DNA of 64,000 nucleotides from Mesorhizobium loti (lineage in GTDB: Bacteria > Pseudomonadota > Alphaproteobacteria > Rhizobiales > Rhizobiaceae). The notes below the pieces were generated by a model. It was not told the DNA's origin. It searched no databases and saw only the letters and a list, made by a program, of their open reading frames with translations. A program made the position numbers and the translations under genes. Shown here one piece after another: positions 34,316-49,019 of the stretch (position 1 is its first letter; the number at the start of each line of letters is the position of its first letter). The stretch lies in NCBI RefSeq assembly GCF_013170705.1, contig NZ_CP033334.1, forward strand, positions 2,023,501 through 2,087,500, given 5' to 3'.

Positions 34316-35944
34316 TCAAGCAGCCCGGTTTCCGGAAAACACCGCCGGCGGTAGCGGTTCGCGACCGAGAATCAGGTCGGCGCCCTTTTCGCCGACCATG
34401 ATCGTGGGTGCATTGGTGTTGGAGGAGGGCACGCGCGGCATCACCGAGGCGTCGCAGACGCGCAAGGCTTCGATACCGCGCAGCCGCAGGTCCGGTGTCA
34501 CCACGGCCATGTCATCGTGGCCCATGCGGCAGGTGCCGACAGGATGGTGATCGGTCTTCGCGGTGCGGCAGGCATAGTCGACCAGCTCGTCATCGCTGGC
34601 CAGCGACGGGCCGGGCAGCACTTCGCGCAGCACGTAAGGGGCAAGCGCCTTCTGCCGCATGATCTCGCGCGCCAGCCGCAGCCCCTTGAGCGACATGGCC
34701 CGATCGTAGGGATCGGACCAGTAGTTCGGGTCGATCAGCGGATGGTCGGCCGGGTCGGCGCTCTTCAGCCGCACCGTGCCGCGCGAGCGCGGCCGCAGGA
34801 AAGCCGAGTTCAAGGTGACACCGGGATTGTTCAGCTTCTCGACGCCGGCCTCGATGCCGGAGCCGAGACCCAGGTGAAACTGGATGTCGGGCGAGGCGGC
34901 GGTCGGATCGGCGTACCAGAAGCCACCGGTTTCGAACAGGCTGGAGGCTACCGGCCCCTTCTTGAGCAGCAGGTACTGCAGGCCAGCCCAGGCCGTGCGG
35001 TGCAGCTTGGCGTAGTTGTCGTAAGTATGGTCGCCGGTGCACTCGGCAATGACGAACAGATCGAGATGGTCCTGCATGTTGGAGCCGACGCCGGGCAGGT
35101 CGTGCACCGGCGTGACGCCGACCGATTTCAGATGATCGGCCGGACCGATGCCCGATTGCATCAACAGTTTCGGCGAGCCGATGGCGCCGGACGAGACAAT
35201 CACCTCGCGATCGGCGCGCAGGATTTTCTTCTCGCCACCGGGGCGGTCGACGACCTCTACACCAATGGCGCGGCCCTTCTCGACAACGATGCGGGTCACC
35301 AGCACGTCGGTTCGGACGGTGAGGTTCTTGCGCGCGCGGATCGGCTTGAGATAGGCGACCGAAGCGGATGAGCGCCGGGCGTCCTTCTGCGTCAGTTGGT
35401 AATAGCCGACGCCTTCCTGGCTGGCGCCGTTGAAATCCGGATTGAAGGGAATACCTATCTCCTGGCCGGCGCGGAAATAGGCCTCGCAGATCGGCAGCGG
35501 CGAGATCGGATTCGATACGCCCAGCGGCCCCTGATCGCCATGGAAATCGTTGGCGTAGCGCTGGTTGTTCTCTGCGCGTTTGAAGTAGGGCAGCACATCG
35601 CGATAGCCCCAGCCGGCGAGGCCCTCTTCCTTCTCCCAGGCGTCGTAGTCGCGGGCGTTGCCGCGCGTGTAGATCTGGGCGTTGATGGAGGAGCCGCCGC
35701 CGACCACCTTGGCCTGCGTGTACCAGAAGACGCGGTCCTTCATGTTCTTCTGCGGCACGGTCGACCAGCCCCAGGACGCGATGCCCTTGGTCATCTTGGC
35801 GAAGCCCGCCGGCATATGGATGTAGGGATGCCAGTCCTTGCCGCCGGCTTCGAGCAGCAGCACCGAATTCGCCGGATCCTCGCTCAGCCGGTTGGCCAGA
35901 ACGCAGCCGGCCGGGCCGGCGCCCACGATGATGTAATCGGTCAT
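34316..35944 (-). CDS. GMC family FAD-dependent oxidoreductase (choline dehydrogenase-like)
   Basis: The 542-residue flavoprotein starts with the FAD motif YIIVGAGPAGCVLANRLSED and has the GMC signatures VVGGGSSINAQIYTRGNARD (near 82), VIVSSGAIGSPKLLMQSGIG (near 260), GVGSNMQDHLDLFV and, at the C-terminus, HHPVGTCRMGHDD with the catalytic His, then NTNAPTIMVGEKGADLI. GMC enzymes oxidise primary alcohols such as choline, polyols or sugars. The start at 35944 is set by the FAD motif; the longer open frame is a shadow of the SDR gene. Part of the GMC-SDR-GMC-Dabb unit; the substrate is unknown. Confidence 0.9.
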   Translation of the reverse strand: MTDYIIVGAGPAGCVLANRLSEDPANSVLLLEAGGKDWHPYIHMPAGFAKMTKGIASWGWSTVPQKNMKDRVFWYTQAKVVGGGSSINAQIYTRGNARDYDAWEKEEGLAGWGYRDVLPYFKRAENNQRYANDFHGDQGPLGVSNPISPLPICEAYFRAGQEIGIPFNPDFNGASQEGVGYYQLTQKDARRSSASVAYLKPIRARKNLTVRTDVLVTRIVVEKGRAIGVEVVDRPGGEKKILRADREVIVSSGAIGSPKLLMQSGIGPADHLKSVGVTPVHDLPGVGSNMQDHLDLFVIAECTGDHTYDNYAKLHRTAWAGLQYLLLKKGPVASSLFETGGFWYADPTAASPDIQFHLGLGSGIEAGVEKLNNPGVTLNSAFLRPRSRGTVRLKSADPADHPLIDPNYWSDPYDRAMSLKGLRLAREIMRQKALAPYVLREVLPGPSLASDDELVDYACRTAKTDHHPVGTCRMGHDDMAVVTPDLRLRGIEALRVCDASVMPRVPSSNTNAPTIMVGEKGADLILGREPLPPAVFSGNRAA

Positions 35945-35955
35945 GTCGTTTCCAC

Positions 35956-36717
35956 TTACAATCGCGGCACGGAGAGCGCGCCGTCGACATTGATGATCGA
36001 GCCGGTCGAAAAGCCGAGCTTGCCGGCGGCAAGCGTCGCCACCACCGCGCCGATGTCGGTTGCTTCGCCCCAGCGCTTGGCCGGCACCAGCCCGGCCTCG
36101 ATCAAGGCATCGTATTTGGCGCTCACGCCTGCCGTCATGTCGGTGCGGATGATGCCCGGCCGCAGCTCGAACACGCCGATGTTCTCCGGGGCAAGCCTGA
36201 GCGCCAGGTTCTTCACCCACATGGAAAGGCCGGCCTTGGAGATGCAGTAGTCGGAGCGTTCCGGCGAGGCCATGTCAGCGCTGACCGAGGTGATGGTGAT
36301 GATCGATCTTTTGTGATCGCCCGGTGCGGCCAGCATCGCCTTGGCGACCGCCTGGCTGAGGAACACCGTGCCGCGCAGATTGATGCCGAGCGTACGGTCG
36401 AAATTCTCCGGTTTCAGCTCCAGCAGGTCGCCGCGTACCACGGCACCGACGCCGGCATTGTTGACAAGGCAATCTATGCGGCCGAAGGCGCGCATGGCGG
36501 CATCGACCAACACAGGGTGATCGTTGAGGTTTGCGATGTCGCATTTGATGTAGGCGAACTTCCCACCACGCCCGGCGATGTCGGCGGCAAGCCTGTCCGG
36601 CGCTTGTTCAGCGAGGTCAGCGACCAGAATGTCGAAACCTGAATCCGCCAGCGCCTCGACGCAGGCTAGCCCGATGCCGCGCGCACCGCCCGTGACGATG
36701 GCCGACGGGCGGGTCAT
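35956..36717 (-). CDS. SDR family oxidoreductase (GMC-associated)
   Basis: Classical SDR of 253 aa: TGGARGIGLACVEALADSGF (residues 9-28), NNAGVGAVVRGD near 91, ITSVSADMAS and YCISKAGLSMW for Ser, Tyr and Lys. This branch often carries the annotation 3-ketoacyl-ACP reductase, but here it lies between two GMC oxidoreductases with a four-base overlap to the upstream one (ATGA) and 11 bases to the next. It likely reduces or oxidises the same polyol or sugar skeleton. Confidence 0.87.
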   Translation of the reverse strand: MTRPSAIVTGGARGIGLACVEALADSGFDILVADLAEQAPDRLAADIAGRGGKFAYIKCDIANLNDHPVLVDAAMRAFGRIDCLVNNAGVGAVVRGDLLELKPENFDRTLGINLRGTVFLSQAVAKAMLAAPGDHKRSIITITSVSADMASPERSDYCISKAGLSMWVKNLALRLAPENIGVFELRPGIIRTDMTAGVSAKYDALIEAGLVPAKRWGEATDIGAVVATLAAGKLGFSTGSIINVDGALSVPRL

Positions 36718-38228
36718 GCCACGAGGTCCGACTTGCGGATATGGTCGGCCACGCGCAGCGCCTGAGCTGCGATCGACAGCGCCGGGTTCACGGCAGCCGA
36801 GTTGGGCAGGAAACTGGCGTCGACGACGAACAGGTTCTGGTGGTCGAACGACCGGCAGAACGGATCGAGCGGTGAAGTCGCCGGATCGTCGCCCATCTTG
36901 ACCGTGCCGCACTGGTGCGAGGGGGTGCGTTTGTCGAAGGGGCGCGAGAGCACGATGGGATAACCGCAGGCGCGGAAGTTTTCGCGCATCACCCTGGTCA
37001 GGCCGTCAAGCGACTGCATGTTGGAGCGCCGCCATTGCATGACGATGTCGTTGCCGTCGACCATGATGCGGCTTTCGGGATCCGGCAGGTCCTCGCACAT
37101 CAGGTACCAGTCGACAGCGTGGCCGGCCATGTAATCGAGCGCGAATCTCGGCATCGTCTTGACATTGGCCTTCAGCATGTTGCCGTCGATCTTGCCGAGC
37201 AACTGGACATTGCCCAGTGGTTTGCCGCCCTTGCCGTCCGAGAGATAGTAGTCGTTCAGCATCAGCGTCTTCTGGTAGACGGCATCGTTTCTGCGGCGCG
37301 GGTCGATGGCCAGCATGGCGCTGGAATTGTGGTTCATGAAATTGCGGCCGATCTGGTCGGAGCGGTTGGCAAGGCCCTTGCCGCCCTTGCCGTTGTTGGC
37401 TGACGGCGAACGCAGCAGGATGACGGCGGAATTGACCGCGCCGGCGGACAGGATGACCAGTTTTGGCGTGACTTTCTTCGCCTCGCCATTCTGCCGGTAA
37501 TGAATGGCGGCGATGTTTTTAGCATCGGGCGCCGCTTCGAGATATTCGACATAGCAGCCGGTCTCGAGCCGGACGTTGCTGTCCTTCAACGCTGCCGCGA
37601 GCGGTGCCGTCTGGGCGTCCATCTTGCCCTGACCGGTGTTTGGGAAAGCGTCCCAGCCGGTTCTGCCTCCTTTCAGCCAGGTGTCGATGTCGACGCCGAG
37701 CGGCAGCGAGGCCGGATGCAGGCCCAGCCCCTTGAGTTCGGCGCGGGCGCGGGCGATCGGCGCTTCGTCGGGCACCGGCTTGTAGGCGTAGGGGATCGAG
37801 TGGAACGGCTCGGTCGGGTCTTCCCCCAGCGTGCCGCGCACGCGAAAGAGCTGCTCTGCCTTCGAATACCAGGGCTCGAACTCGTCATAGGAAAACGGCC
37901 ATGCCGGAGAGACTCCGCCGAAATGCTCCATGGCGGAGAAATCTTCCTTGCGGTAGCGGATCAGCACCGCCCCGTAGAATTTCGAATTGCCGCCGACATA
38001 ATAGTAATTGCCAGGATTGAAGGCGGCTCCGCCGGCTTCGCGCCACATCTCCTTCGGCCGGTAGTGGCCGTCGACGAAGATGGAGCGCGTGTCGCGCGCA
38101 TGCGGCGTTGCGGGCAGGGGCTCGCCGCGCTCCAGCATCAGGATCGAGGCGCCGCTGCCGGCCAGACCGGAGGCGATCGTGGCGCCGCCGATGCCGGAGC
38201 CGATGATGACGATGTCTGGATTTGTCAT
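36714..38228 (-). CDS. GMC family oxidoreductase
   Basis: The 504-residue protein starts with DIVIIGSGIGGATIASGLAG (FAD site) and MLERGE, has GGNSKFYGAVLIRYRKEDF near 92, LSAGAVNSAVILLRS in the middle and SHQCGTVKMGDDP with the catalytic His near 433, followed by VDASFLPNSAAVNPALSIAA. It is a divergent GMC member, near the sugar/gluconate dehydrogenase and cholesterol-oxidase-like group, unlike the choline-dehydrogenase-like gene two positions downstream. A dispersed repeat separates it from the ABC transporter genes upstream. The substrate is not readable. Confidence 0.88.
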   Translation of the reverse strand: MTNPDIVIIGSGIGGATIASGLAGSGASILMLERGEPLPATPHARDTRSIFVDGHYRPKEMWREAGGAAFNPGNYYYVGGNSKFYGAVLIRYRKEDFSAMEHFGGVSPAWPFSYDEFEPWYSKAEQLFRVRGTLGEDPTEPFHSIPYAYKPVPDEAPIARARAELKGLGLHPASLPLGVDIDTWLKGGRTGWDAFPNTGQGKMDAQTAPLAAALKDSNVRLETGCYVEYLEAAPDAKNIAAIHYRQNGEAKKVTPKLVILSAGAVNSAVILLRSPSANNGKGGKGLANRSDQIGRNFMNHNSSAMLAIDPRRRNDAVYQKTLMLNDYYLSDGKGGKPLGNVQLLGKIDGNMLKANVKTMPRFALDYMAGHAVDWYLMCEDLPDPESRIMVDGNDIVMQWRRSNMQSLDGLTRVMRENFRACGYPIVLSRPFDKRTPSHQCGTVKMGDDPATSPLDPFCRSFDHQNLFVVDASFLPNSAAVNPALSIAAQALRVADHIRKSDLVA

Positions 38229-38231
38229 GGC

Positions 38232-38316
38232 CTAAATCGCGTCCCGACGCGCTTTAGGTTTTTGTTTTGATGCATGTCGTTGCCCCAAAACCGGATCCAC
38301 TTTTGGGCGACATACA

Positions 38317-38317
<1 letters not shown>
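38232..38317. repeat. Dispersed palindromic repeat B, complete copy
   Basis: Two consecutive hairpins: CTAAATCGCGT with ACGCGCTTTAG around a CCCG loop, then ATGTCGTTGCCCCAAAA pairing with TTTTGGGCGACAT. A TTTTTGTTTTGATG linker joins them. Related sequence is found, degenerated, at 59693-59758. The element sits between the ABC ATPase stop and the GMC start, and may act as terminator for the transport operon. Confidence 0.72.
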
Positions 38318-39432
<1,115 letters not shown>

Positions 39433-39453
39433 GATCGTTCCTTCTGAATGTGG

Positions 39454-40398
39454 TCAGCCTTTGACCGCGCCCGCCATCAGCCCGCGCACGAAATAGCGGC
39501 CGGCGACGACATAGACGATCAGGGTGGGCAGAGCCGCGATCATCGCGGCCGCCATGTTGACGTTGTATTCGACGACGCCGGTCGAGGTGTTGACGACGTT
39601 GTTGAGCGCCACCGTCATCGGCATCGCGTCGCCGGTGCCGGCGTAGGCGGAAGCGAACAGGAAGTCGTTCCAGATGTTGGTGAACTGGTAGATGACGGTG
39701 ACGACGAAGATCGGCATCGAGTTCGGCAGCATGATGCGGCGGAAGATCTGGAAGAAGGAGGCGCCGTCGACCTGTGCGGCCTTGATCAATTCGGTCGGGA
39801 AGGCCTCGTAATAGTTGCGGAAGAACAAAGTGGTGAAGCCGATGCCGTAGACGACATGGACGAAGACCAGGTTGACCGTCGGATTGCCGAGGCCGAAGCT
39901 GGTGCCGACCGAGTTCTGCAGCGAGACGCCGAAGCGGCCGAGGCTGCCCAGGATCGTCGCCATCGGCAGCAGCACCGACTGGAACGGGATGAAGCAGGCG
40001 AACAGCATCAGCCCGAACACCAGTGTCGCGCCGCGAAAACGCCATTTGGTCAGCACGTAGCCATTGAGCGCCCCGAGCATGGTCGAGATCAGCACGGCCG
40101 GAACCACCATCTTGATGGAGTTCCAGAAATAACCCTTGATGCCGGCGCAGGTGAGGCCGACGCAGGTCTCGCCCCAGGCCTTCAGCCACGGATCGAAGGT
40201 CGGGGCCTTGGGCAGCGCCAGCATGTTGCCGTTCTGGATCTCGTCCATGGTCTTGAATGAGGTGACCAGCATGACGAACAGCGGCATCAGGTAGAACAGC
40301 GCAAACAGCGCCAGCAGCCCGTAGATGACGACACGGTTGAGGGTCTTGGTGCTCATGCCGCTGGAGGCCTGGCGGGCAGGGGTGGCGACAGCGCTCAT
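39454..40398 (-). CDS. CUT1 sugar ABC transporter permease (MalG-like)
   Basis: The 314-residue protein has six membrane segments, the first being VVIYGLLALFALFYLMPLFV, and the EAA loop ELIKAAQVDGASFFQIFRRI. It overlaps the MalF-like gene by four bases (ATGA, 40395-40398). It is most like the GtsC type of glucose/mannose importer permease in rhizobia and pseudomonads. Confidence 0.9.
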   Translation of the reverse strand: MSAVATPARQASSGMSTKTLNRVVIYGLLALFALFYLMPLFVMLVTSFKTMDEIQNGNMLALPKAPTFDPWLKAWGETCVGLTCAGIKGYFWNSIKMVVPAVLISTMLGALNGYVLTKWRFRGATLVFGLMLFACFIPFQSVLLPMATILGSLGRFGVSLQNSVGTSFGLGNPTVNLVFVHVVYGIGFTTLFFRNYYEAFPTELIKAAQVDGASFFQIFRRIMLPNSMPIFVVTVIYQFTNIWNDFLFASAYAGTGDAMPMTVALNNVVNTSTGVVEYNVNMAAAMIAALPTLIVYVVAGRYFVRGLMAGAVKG

Positions 40399-41351
40399 CG
40401 CGGCTTCTCCCGCAGTTCCGAATAGAGATAGGGCACGATGATGGCGACGATGGTCATCAGCATGATCACGGCACTGGCCGAGCCGACAGCCATTTCGTTG
40501 CGCTTGAAAGTGTACTCGTACATGAAATTGGACGGCAGCCAGGCCGAGCCGCCGGGGCCGCCTGAGGTCAGCGCAACGACAAGGTCATAGGACTTGATGG
40601 CAAGGTGGGCGAGCACGATGAAGGCCGACAGGAAGATTGGCCTGAGCAGCGGAATGACGATGCGGCGGTAGAGCTGGAAGGTGGTGGCGCCGTCGATCTG
40701 CGCCGCCTTCATGATCTCGCCGTCAATGCCGCGCAGGCCGGCCAGGAACATCGCCATGATGAAGCCGGAGGCCTGCCAGACACCGGCGATGACCACCGTG
40801 TAGATGACGAAATCCTTGTTCTTGATCCAGTCGAAGTGGAAGCTCGTCCAGCCCCATTGATGCAAGGTCTGCTCGAGGCCGAGTCCTGGATCGAGGAACC
40901 ATTTCCAGGCGACGCCGGTGACGATGAAGGACAGCGCCATGGGATAGAGGTAGATCGGCCGCAGCACGCCTTCGCCGCGAATCTTCTGGTCGAGCAGGAT
41001 GGCCAGGAACAGGCCGAGCGCCAGGCAGATCAGGATGTAGAGAAAGCCGAAAATGCCCATGTTGGTGATCGACGTGTACCAGCTCGACGGCGGGTCGGTG
41101 TCGAAGGTCCAGCCCCACAGCCGCTGATAGGCGCGCGAGCCGGTGATGACATAGGACGGGAAGGTCTTGGAATTGGTGAAGGACAAATAGATCGTCCACA
41201 GGATGAAGCCGTAGACGAAGACGATCGTTATGGCGAAGCTTGGCGCCAGCACGATCTTCGGCAGGGCGTCCTGCAGGCGCGAGCGCACAGTGGCGCGGGG
41301 CCGTGCATGCTCCGGCGTCAGCTTGATCTGGCTTGTTGCTAGCGTGCTCAT
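40395..41351 (-). CDS. CUT1 sugar ABC transporter permease (MalF-like)
   Basis: The 318-residue protein has membrane helices starting with KIVLAPSFAITIVFVYGFIL and an EAA loop GEIMKAAQIDGATTFQLYRR. A GGGAGGAGC ribosome-binding site stands before the ATG at 41351; the frame is open to 41432 without a better start. It pairs with the MalG-like permease. An intercistronic stem-loop separates it from the binding-protein gene. Confidence 0.9.
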   Translation of the reverse strand: MSTLATSQIKLTPEHARPRATVRSRLQDALPKIVLAPSFAITIVFVYGFILWTIYLSFTNSKTFPSYVITGSRAYQRLWGWTFDTDPPSSWYTSITNMGIFGFLYILICLALGLFLAILLDQKIRGEGVLRPIYLYPMALSFIVTGVAWKWFLDPGLGLEQTLHQWGWTSFHFDWIKNKDFVIYTVVIAGVWQASGFIMAMFLAGLRGIDGEIMKAAQIDGATTFQLYRRIVIPLLRPIFLSAFIVLAHLAIKSYDLVVALTSGGPGGSAWLPSNFMYEYTFKRNEMAVGSASAVIMLMTIVAIIVPYLYSELREKPR

Positions 41352-41459
41352 GAGCTCCTCCCGTTTTCGGATCGTCCCTGCGCTGCTGTCAGGCGGCAAG
41401 GCGGCCCGTGCGGACGGGTCCTTGGTCGGCATGGTGTCGAGCCGGCCAATCGTGGGATG

Positions 41460-41486
41460 AAACCTTCCCCGCCGAAGCGGGGAAGG
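41460..41486 (-). terminator. UUCG-tetraloop stem-loop after the sugar-binding-protein gene
   Basis: Read on the minus strand, CCTTCCCCGC and GCGGGGAAGG pair perfectly around a TTCG tetraloop, followed by TTTC. It mirrors the stem-loop after the other ABC binding-protein gene at 25427 and likely keeps the binding-protein message abundant. Confidence 0.8.
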
Positions 41487-41504
41487 TGTTTTCGCGGCCG
41501 GCGC

Positions 41505-42758
41505 TTACTTGGCGTCGTCGATCGCCTTGACCAGCTCGGTCACGGCTTCGTCCGAGGTCTTGATCTGGCCATGGACGAACTTCGAGACGACGTCCTTGTA
41601 GGCATTGGCGACCGCCGGAGGCGCGCCATAGCCCTGGGCCAGCGAGCCGAACAGCGTGCCGCCGTCATTGGCTGCCTTCAGGTCGGCGATGCCCTTCTTG
41701 CCGCAAGCGTCGAAGTCGGTGTCGGGAACGTCGGTACGGGCCGGAACCGAACCCTTGACGACGTTGAAGGCCGACTGGAAGCTCTTCGACAAGGTGGCGG
41801 TGGCCAGTGCGACCTGGGCGGCCTTGCGATCGTCCGGAACGTTGAACATGCCGAACATGTCGGAGTTGTAGATCACGGAGCCGTCAGTGCCCGGAAAGCG
41901 ATAGCACAGGAAGTCCGTGCCCGGGGTCTTTTTGGCGGCGTGGAACTCGCCCTTGGCCCAGTCGCCCATGACCTGCACCAGCGCATCACCCTTGATCACC
42001 ATGGCGGTGGCAAGGTTCCAGTCGCGGCCCGAGAAGTTCGGGTCGACGTAGGTGACGAGCTTGGCCAGGTTGTCGAACGACTTCTTCATCGTGTCGGACT
42101 TGAGCGAAGCGTCGTCGAGGTCGTTGAAGGCCTTCTTGTAGAACTCGGGTCCGCCGGTCGACAGCACGACCGAGTCGAACATGGTGGCTTCCTGCCAGTT
42201 CTGGCCGCCGAGAGCGAGCGGGATCACGCCCGCCGCCTTGGCCTTGTCGAGCAGGGCAACGAAGTCGTCGAAGGTCTTCGGCTCGGTGCCGCCGATCTTG
42301 TCCATGACAGCCTTGTTGATCCACAGCCAGTTGACCGAGTGGACGTTGACCGGGGCCGCGACCCACTTGCCTTCATAGACGGAGAACTTCTGCAGGGCGG
42401 CCGGAACCGACTTGTCCCAGCCTTCCTTCTTCGCCGTCTCGGTCAGGTCGCCCATGACGCCGGCCGCCGCATAGTCGAGCACGGTGTAGCCGAGCATCTG
42501 GGAGGCGGTCGGATAGTTGCCGGCAGCGACCATCGCCTTCAGCGCGGTCATGGCGGCGTCGCCGCCACCGCCGGCCACAGGCACGTCCTTCCAGGCATAG
42601 CCTTCCTTGGCGAGATCGCCCTTCAAGACGTTGAGGGCAGCCGCTTCGCCGCCCGACGTCCACCAATGCAGCATCTGCACTTCCTTGACGTCCGCGGCAT
42701 GCGCCGAGAACGCAAAGCTCGTCGCGAGAGCCGTTCCGATAAGCAGTTTGCGCAACAT
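41505..42758 (-). CDS. Sugar ABC transporter substrate-binding protein (GtsA-like)
   Basis: The 417-residue protein has a signal peptide ([20 protein letters not shown], cut before ADVKEV) and the CUT1 binding-protein core: [45 protein letters not shown] and a C-terminal hydrophobic patch. The HWWTSGGE start and overall length match the rhizobial/pseudomonad glucose-mannose GtsA group. A GGGAGG site precedes the ATG at 42758; an ATG at 42779 is also in frame. It captures a sugar for the downstream permease pair. Confidence 0.88.
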   Translation of the reverse strand: MLRKLLIGTALATSFAFSAHAADVKEVQMLHWWTSGGEAAALNVLKGDLAKEGYAWKDVPVAGGGGDAAMTALKAMVAAGNYPTASQMLGYTVLDYAAAGVMGDLTETAKKEGWDKSVPAALQKFSVYEGKWVAAPVNVHSVNWLWINKAVMDKIGGTEPKTFDDFVALLDKAKAAGVIPLALGGQNWQEATMFDSVVLSTGGPEFYKKAFNDLDDASLKSDTMKKSFDNLAKLVTYVDPNFSGRDWNLATAMVIKGDALVQVMGDWAKGEFHAAKKTPGTDFLCYRFPGTDGSVIYNSDMFGMFNVPDDRKAAQVALATATLSKSFQSAFNVVKGSVPARTDVPDTDFDACGKKGIADLKAANDGGTLFGSLAQGYGAPPAVANAYKDVVSKFVHGQIKTSDEAVTELVKAIDDAK

Positions 42759-42816
42759 GTACTTCCTCCCTTGTTGCATTGCACGACCGGTGGAAGCCCA
42801 CCGGGTTCTTCCAAAC

Positions 42817-44328
42817 TCAGCCGACCCACCATCCTGTGCGCTGGCCGCGATGAAACTGGATTGTCTTTTCCTCGGTATAGTCCTCGACGGCGCGTTTGCC
42901 GAGTTCGCGTCCGAGACCGGACTGCTTGTAGCCTCCGAAAGGCAGCTCGGGATAACCTTCCATGAATGTGTTCACCCAAACCGTCCCCGAACGCACCCCA
43001 CGCGCCACCGACATGCACGTGTCGATGCTGGCGCTCCACACGCCTGCAGACAGACCATAGGGCGTGTTGTTGGCGATGTGCAACGCCTTTTCAATCGTTT
43101 CAAAAGTCAGCACGGAGAGCACCGGGCCGAACACTTCCTCGCGCGCGATGGCCATGTCCTCGGTGACGCCGCGGATGATGGTCGGGTCGAGATATTGGCC
43201 GGCATTGGAGACCAGCTGCCGGCCGCCGTTGTAAACATTGCCGCCGCCGCTTGCAGCCGCCGTAACGTAACCGGTCACCTTGGCCAGATGGTCGGACGAG
43301 ATCATCGCGCCGACCTTGGTTCGATCGTCCAGTGGATCTCCCACCGTTACTCTCGACGTAAGTGCCTTTACGGCGGCAAGAAAGTCGTCGGCGATCGCCT
43401 CGTGCACGATCAGCCGGCTGCCGGCGTTGCAGCATTCGCCGGCATTGAAGAAGCCACCGAACACCGCCGCGTCGGCGGCAGCTTCGAGATCGGCATCGGG
43501 GAAGACGATCTGGCCGTTCTTGCCGCCGAGCTCCATCGAGACCTTCTTGAGCGACTGCGCGGCGGACGCCATCGTCATCTTGCCGACGCGGGTCGAGCCG
43601 GTGAACGACACCATCTCGACCAGCGGATGGCTGACCATCGGCGCGCCGACATCACCGCCCAGGCCGGCAAGGATGTTGACGACGCCGGCGGGCAAGCCGG
43701 CCTCAAGCAGGATATCGCCGAGCACGAAAGTCGAGGCCGAGGTCATCTCGCTCGGCTTGACCACGGCCGTGCAGCCGGCGGCAAGCGCGAAGGGCATTTT
43801 CTGGCTGACGATCAGGAACGGGAAATTCCACGGCGTGATGATCGAGACGACGCCGATCGGTTCGCGCACGACCACGCCCAGCATGGCGTCGCCGAGATTG
43901 GCGTAGCTCTCGCCGTGCAGCGTGCGGGCGAGCGAGGCGGCATAGCGCCAGATGTCGACGGCGCCGCCGATCTCGCCGCGCGCCTGGGCGATCGGCTTGC
44001 CCGATTCCAGCGCATCGAGCCGGGCGATGTCTTCCAGCCGCGTCTCGATCAGGTCGGCCGCCTTGAACAGGATTGCGGCGCGTTCGGAGGCCTTCATGCG
44101 CGGCCACGGGCCGGTCTCGAACGCCCTGTGCGCGGCCTGCATCGCCGCTTCCACCTCGGCCTCGCCGGCCTGCGCATAGCGCGAAACGGTGAAGCCATGG
44201 CCGGGGCTCTTGCGTTCCAGCGTGCGGCCATCCCCGGCGTCGACATGCTTGCCGTCGATCAGCAGCCGATAGGTTCTTGGCGCCGCTGACGCTTCGGCGG
44301 GCATGGCGATGTTGAGGGGGGCGTTCAT
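42817..44328 (-). CDS. Aldehyde dehydrogenase family protein
   Basis: The 503-residue enzyme has [20 protein letters not shown] (cofactor site), [20 protein letters not shown], the general base [13 protein letters not shown] and the nucleophile Cys region [16 protein letters not shown], then [20 protein letters not shown]. It oxidises an aldehyde to a carboxylate with NAD(P). Thirteen bases follow the enoyl-CoA hydratase gene, and the sugar-binding-protein gene is 58 bases downstream, so it belongs to the LacI-controlled unit. The aldehyde is unknown; betaine-aldehyde/gamma-aminobutyraldehyde-type members are close in length. Confidence 0.9.
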   Translation of the reverse strand: MNAPLNIAMPAEASAAPRTYRLLIDGKHVDAGDGRTLERKSPGHGFTVSRYAQAGEAEVEAAMQAAHRAFETGPWPRMKASERAAILFKAADLIETRLEDIARLDALESGKPIAQARGEIGGAVDIWRYAASLARTLHGESYANLGDAMLGVVVREPIGVVSIITPWNFPFLIVSQKMPFALAAGCTAVVKPSEMTSASTFVLGDILLEAGLPAGVVNILAGLGGDVGAPMVSHPLVEMVSFTGSTRVGKMTMASAAQSLKKVSMELGGKNGQIVFPDADLEAAADAAVFGGFFNAGECCNAGSRLIVHEAIADDFLAAVKALTSRVTVGDPLDDRTKVGAMISSDHLAKVTGYVTAAASGGGNVYNGGRQLVSNAGQYLDPTIIRGVTEDMAIAREEVFGPVLSVLTFETIEKALHIANNTPYGLSAGVWSASIDTCMSVARGVRSGTVWVNTFMEGYPELPFGGYKQSGLGRELGKRAVEDYTEEKTIQFHRGQRTGWWVG

Positions 44329-44341
44329 CAGGATTTTTTCT

Positions 44342-45110
44342 CTAGCTTCTTGAAAATGCTGGTTTCTGCTTGGTCTTGAAAGCGCTTACACCAGCCTTGA
44401 GGTCGCCGGAGAGCGCGATGAAACCGCTGGCCAGCGCTTCCGTTGCCGCCGCACTTTCCTCGCCTTCGGCCACAGCGATCATCAGCTTGGCGGCTTCGGT
44501 CGCCAACGGCCCGCGCTCGGCGATCGTCTGCGCCCAGGCGCTGGCCTGGGCCAGCCCGTTGCCGGTTTCAACGACCCTGTCGACCACGCCAAGGGCCAGC
44601 GCTTCGGGGGCGAGAAGTATCTCGCCACCCAAGGCCAAGCGGCGCACGGTCTGGGCGCCGAAGCGGCGCACGGCGCGCTGCGTGCCGGACCAGCCGGGCA
44701 CGACGCCGATCGAGGTTTCGGGGAAACCCAGTTTCACATGCGCCTCGGCGACGCGGAAATCGCAGGCGGCGGCAAGCTCCAGCCCCCCGCCCAGCGCATG
44801 GCCCGACAGCACGGCAATCGTCGGTTGCCGCAGCCTTGCCAGCCGGTCGAACACCCGGTGGCCGTAGCGCACCCATTGCACCTGGAAGTCGGCCGCGTTC
44901 ATCTGCGCCCACGCCTCGACATCGCCGCCGGAGCAAAAGCCCTTGCCTTCGCCGCGCAACAGCACGACGCGCACGCCTTCAGCCGCCTCGGCCGTTTCGA
45001 GCGCCGTTTCCAGCGCCCGCAGCATCGGAATATCCAGCGCGTTGAACTTTTCCGGCCGCCGCAAGGTGACGATGCCGATGGCGCCGTCCCGCTCGAAGGT
45101 GACGAGAGGC

Positions 45111-45118
<8 letters not shown>
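44342..45118 (-). CDS. Enoyl-CoA hydratase/isomerase family protein
   Basis: The crotonase-fold protein of 258 residues has VTLRRPEKFNALDIPML near the start, CSGGDVEAWAQ with the oxyanion-hole Gly, SGHALGGGLELAAACDFRVA, and the acidic residue in FPETSIGVVPGWSGTQ. It hydrates or isomerises an enoyl-CoA. The start at 45118 has a GGAGG ribosome-binding site inside the CoA-transferase end and overlaps it by eight bases. Encoded with a CoA-transferase and an ALDH, it points to CoA activation of a carboxylate intermediate. Confidence 0.87.
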
Positions 45119-48780
<3,662 letters not shown>

Positions 48781-48814
48781 CCCGATAGCTCCTCCCGGTT
48801 TCGGTCCCAAATTA

Positions 48815-48828
48815 TTGGAACGTTCTAA
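48815..48828. promoter_or_regulatory. LacI-type operator, site 1
   Basis: TTGGAACGTTCTAA is a near-perfect palindrome with the central CG typical of LacI-family operators, 35 bases before the lacI-type start. It shares GGAACGTTC with site 2 at 48980-48991, 165 bases away, a spacing compatible with looping. Confidence 0.75.
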
Positions 48829-48979
48829 TCACTGCTCCAATCGAGAGTCAATCGAGATTTTTCTCTCACCTGGAGAATCGATAATCTGGTGTCACAGGCC
48901 ATGTCTTGTAACGAGTACCGTGCTGCGATGCAGCATTTCCAAGAAGGCCGCTCCCGAATCTTAAAGGTTCTTGATTTAT

Positions 48980-48991
48980 TGGAACGTTCCA
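48980..48991. promoter_or_regulatory. LacI-type operator, site 2
   Basis: TGGAACGTTCCA is a perfect 12-base palindrome 29 bases upstream of the DUF993 start, probably overlapping its promoter. It is the stronger of the two sites shared by the divergent transcription units. Confidence 0.78.
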
Positions 48992-49019
48992 TTTATAGGC
49001 GCGGTAAAGGGAGAGCTCG

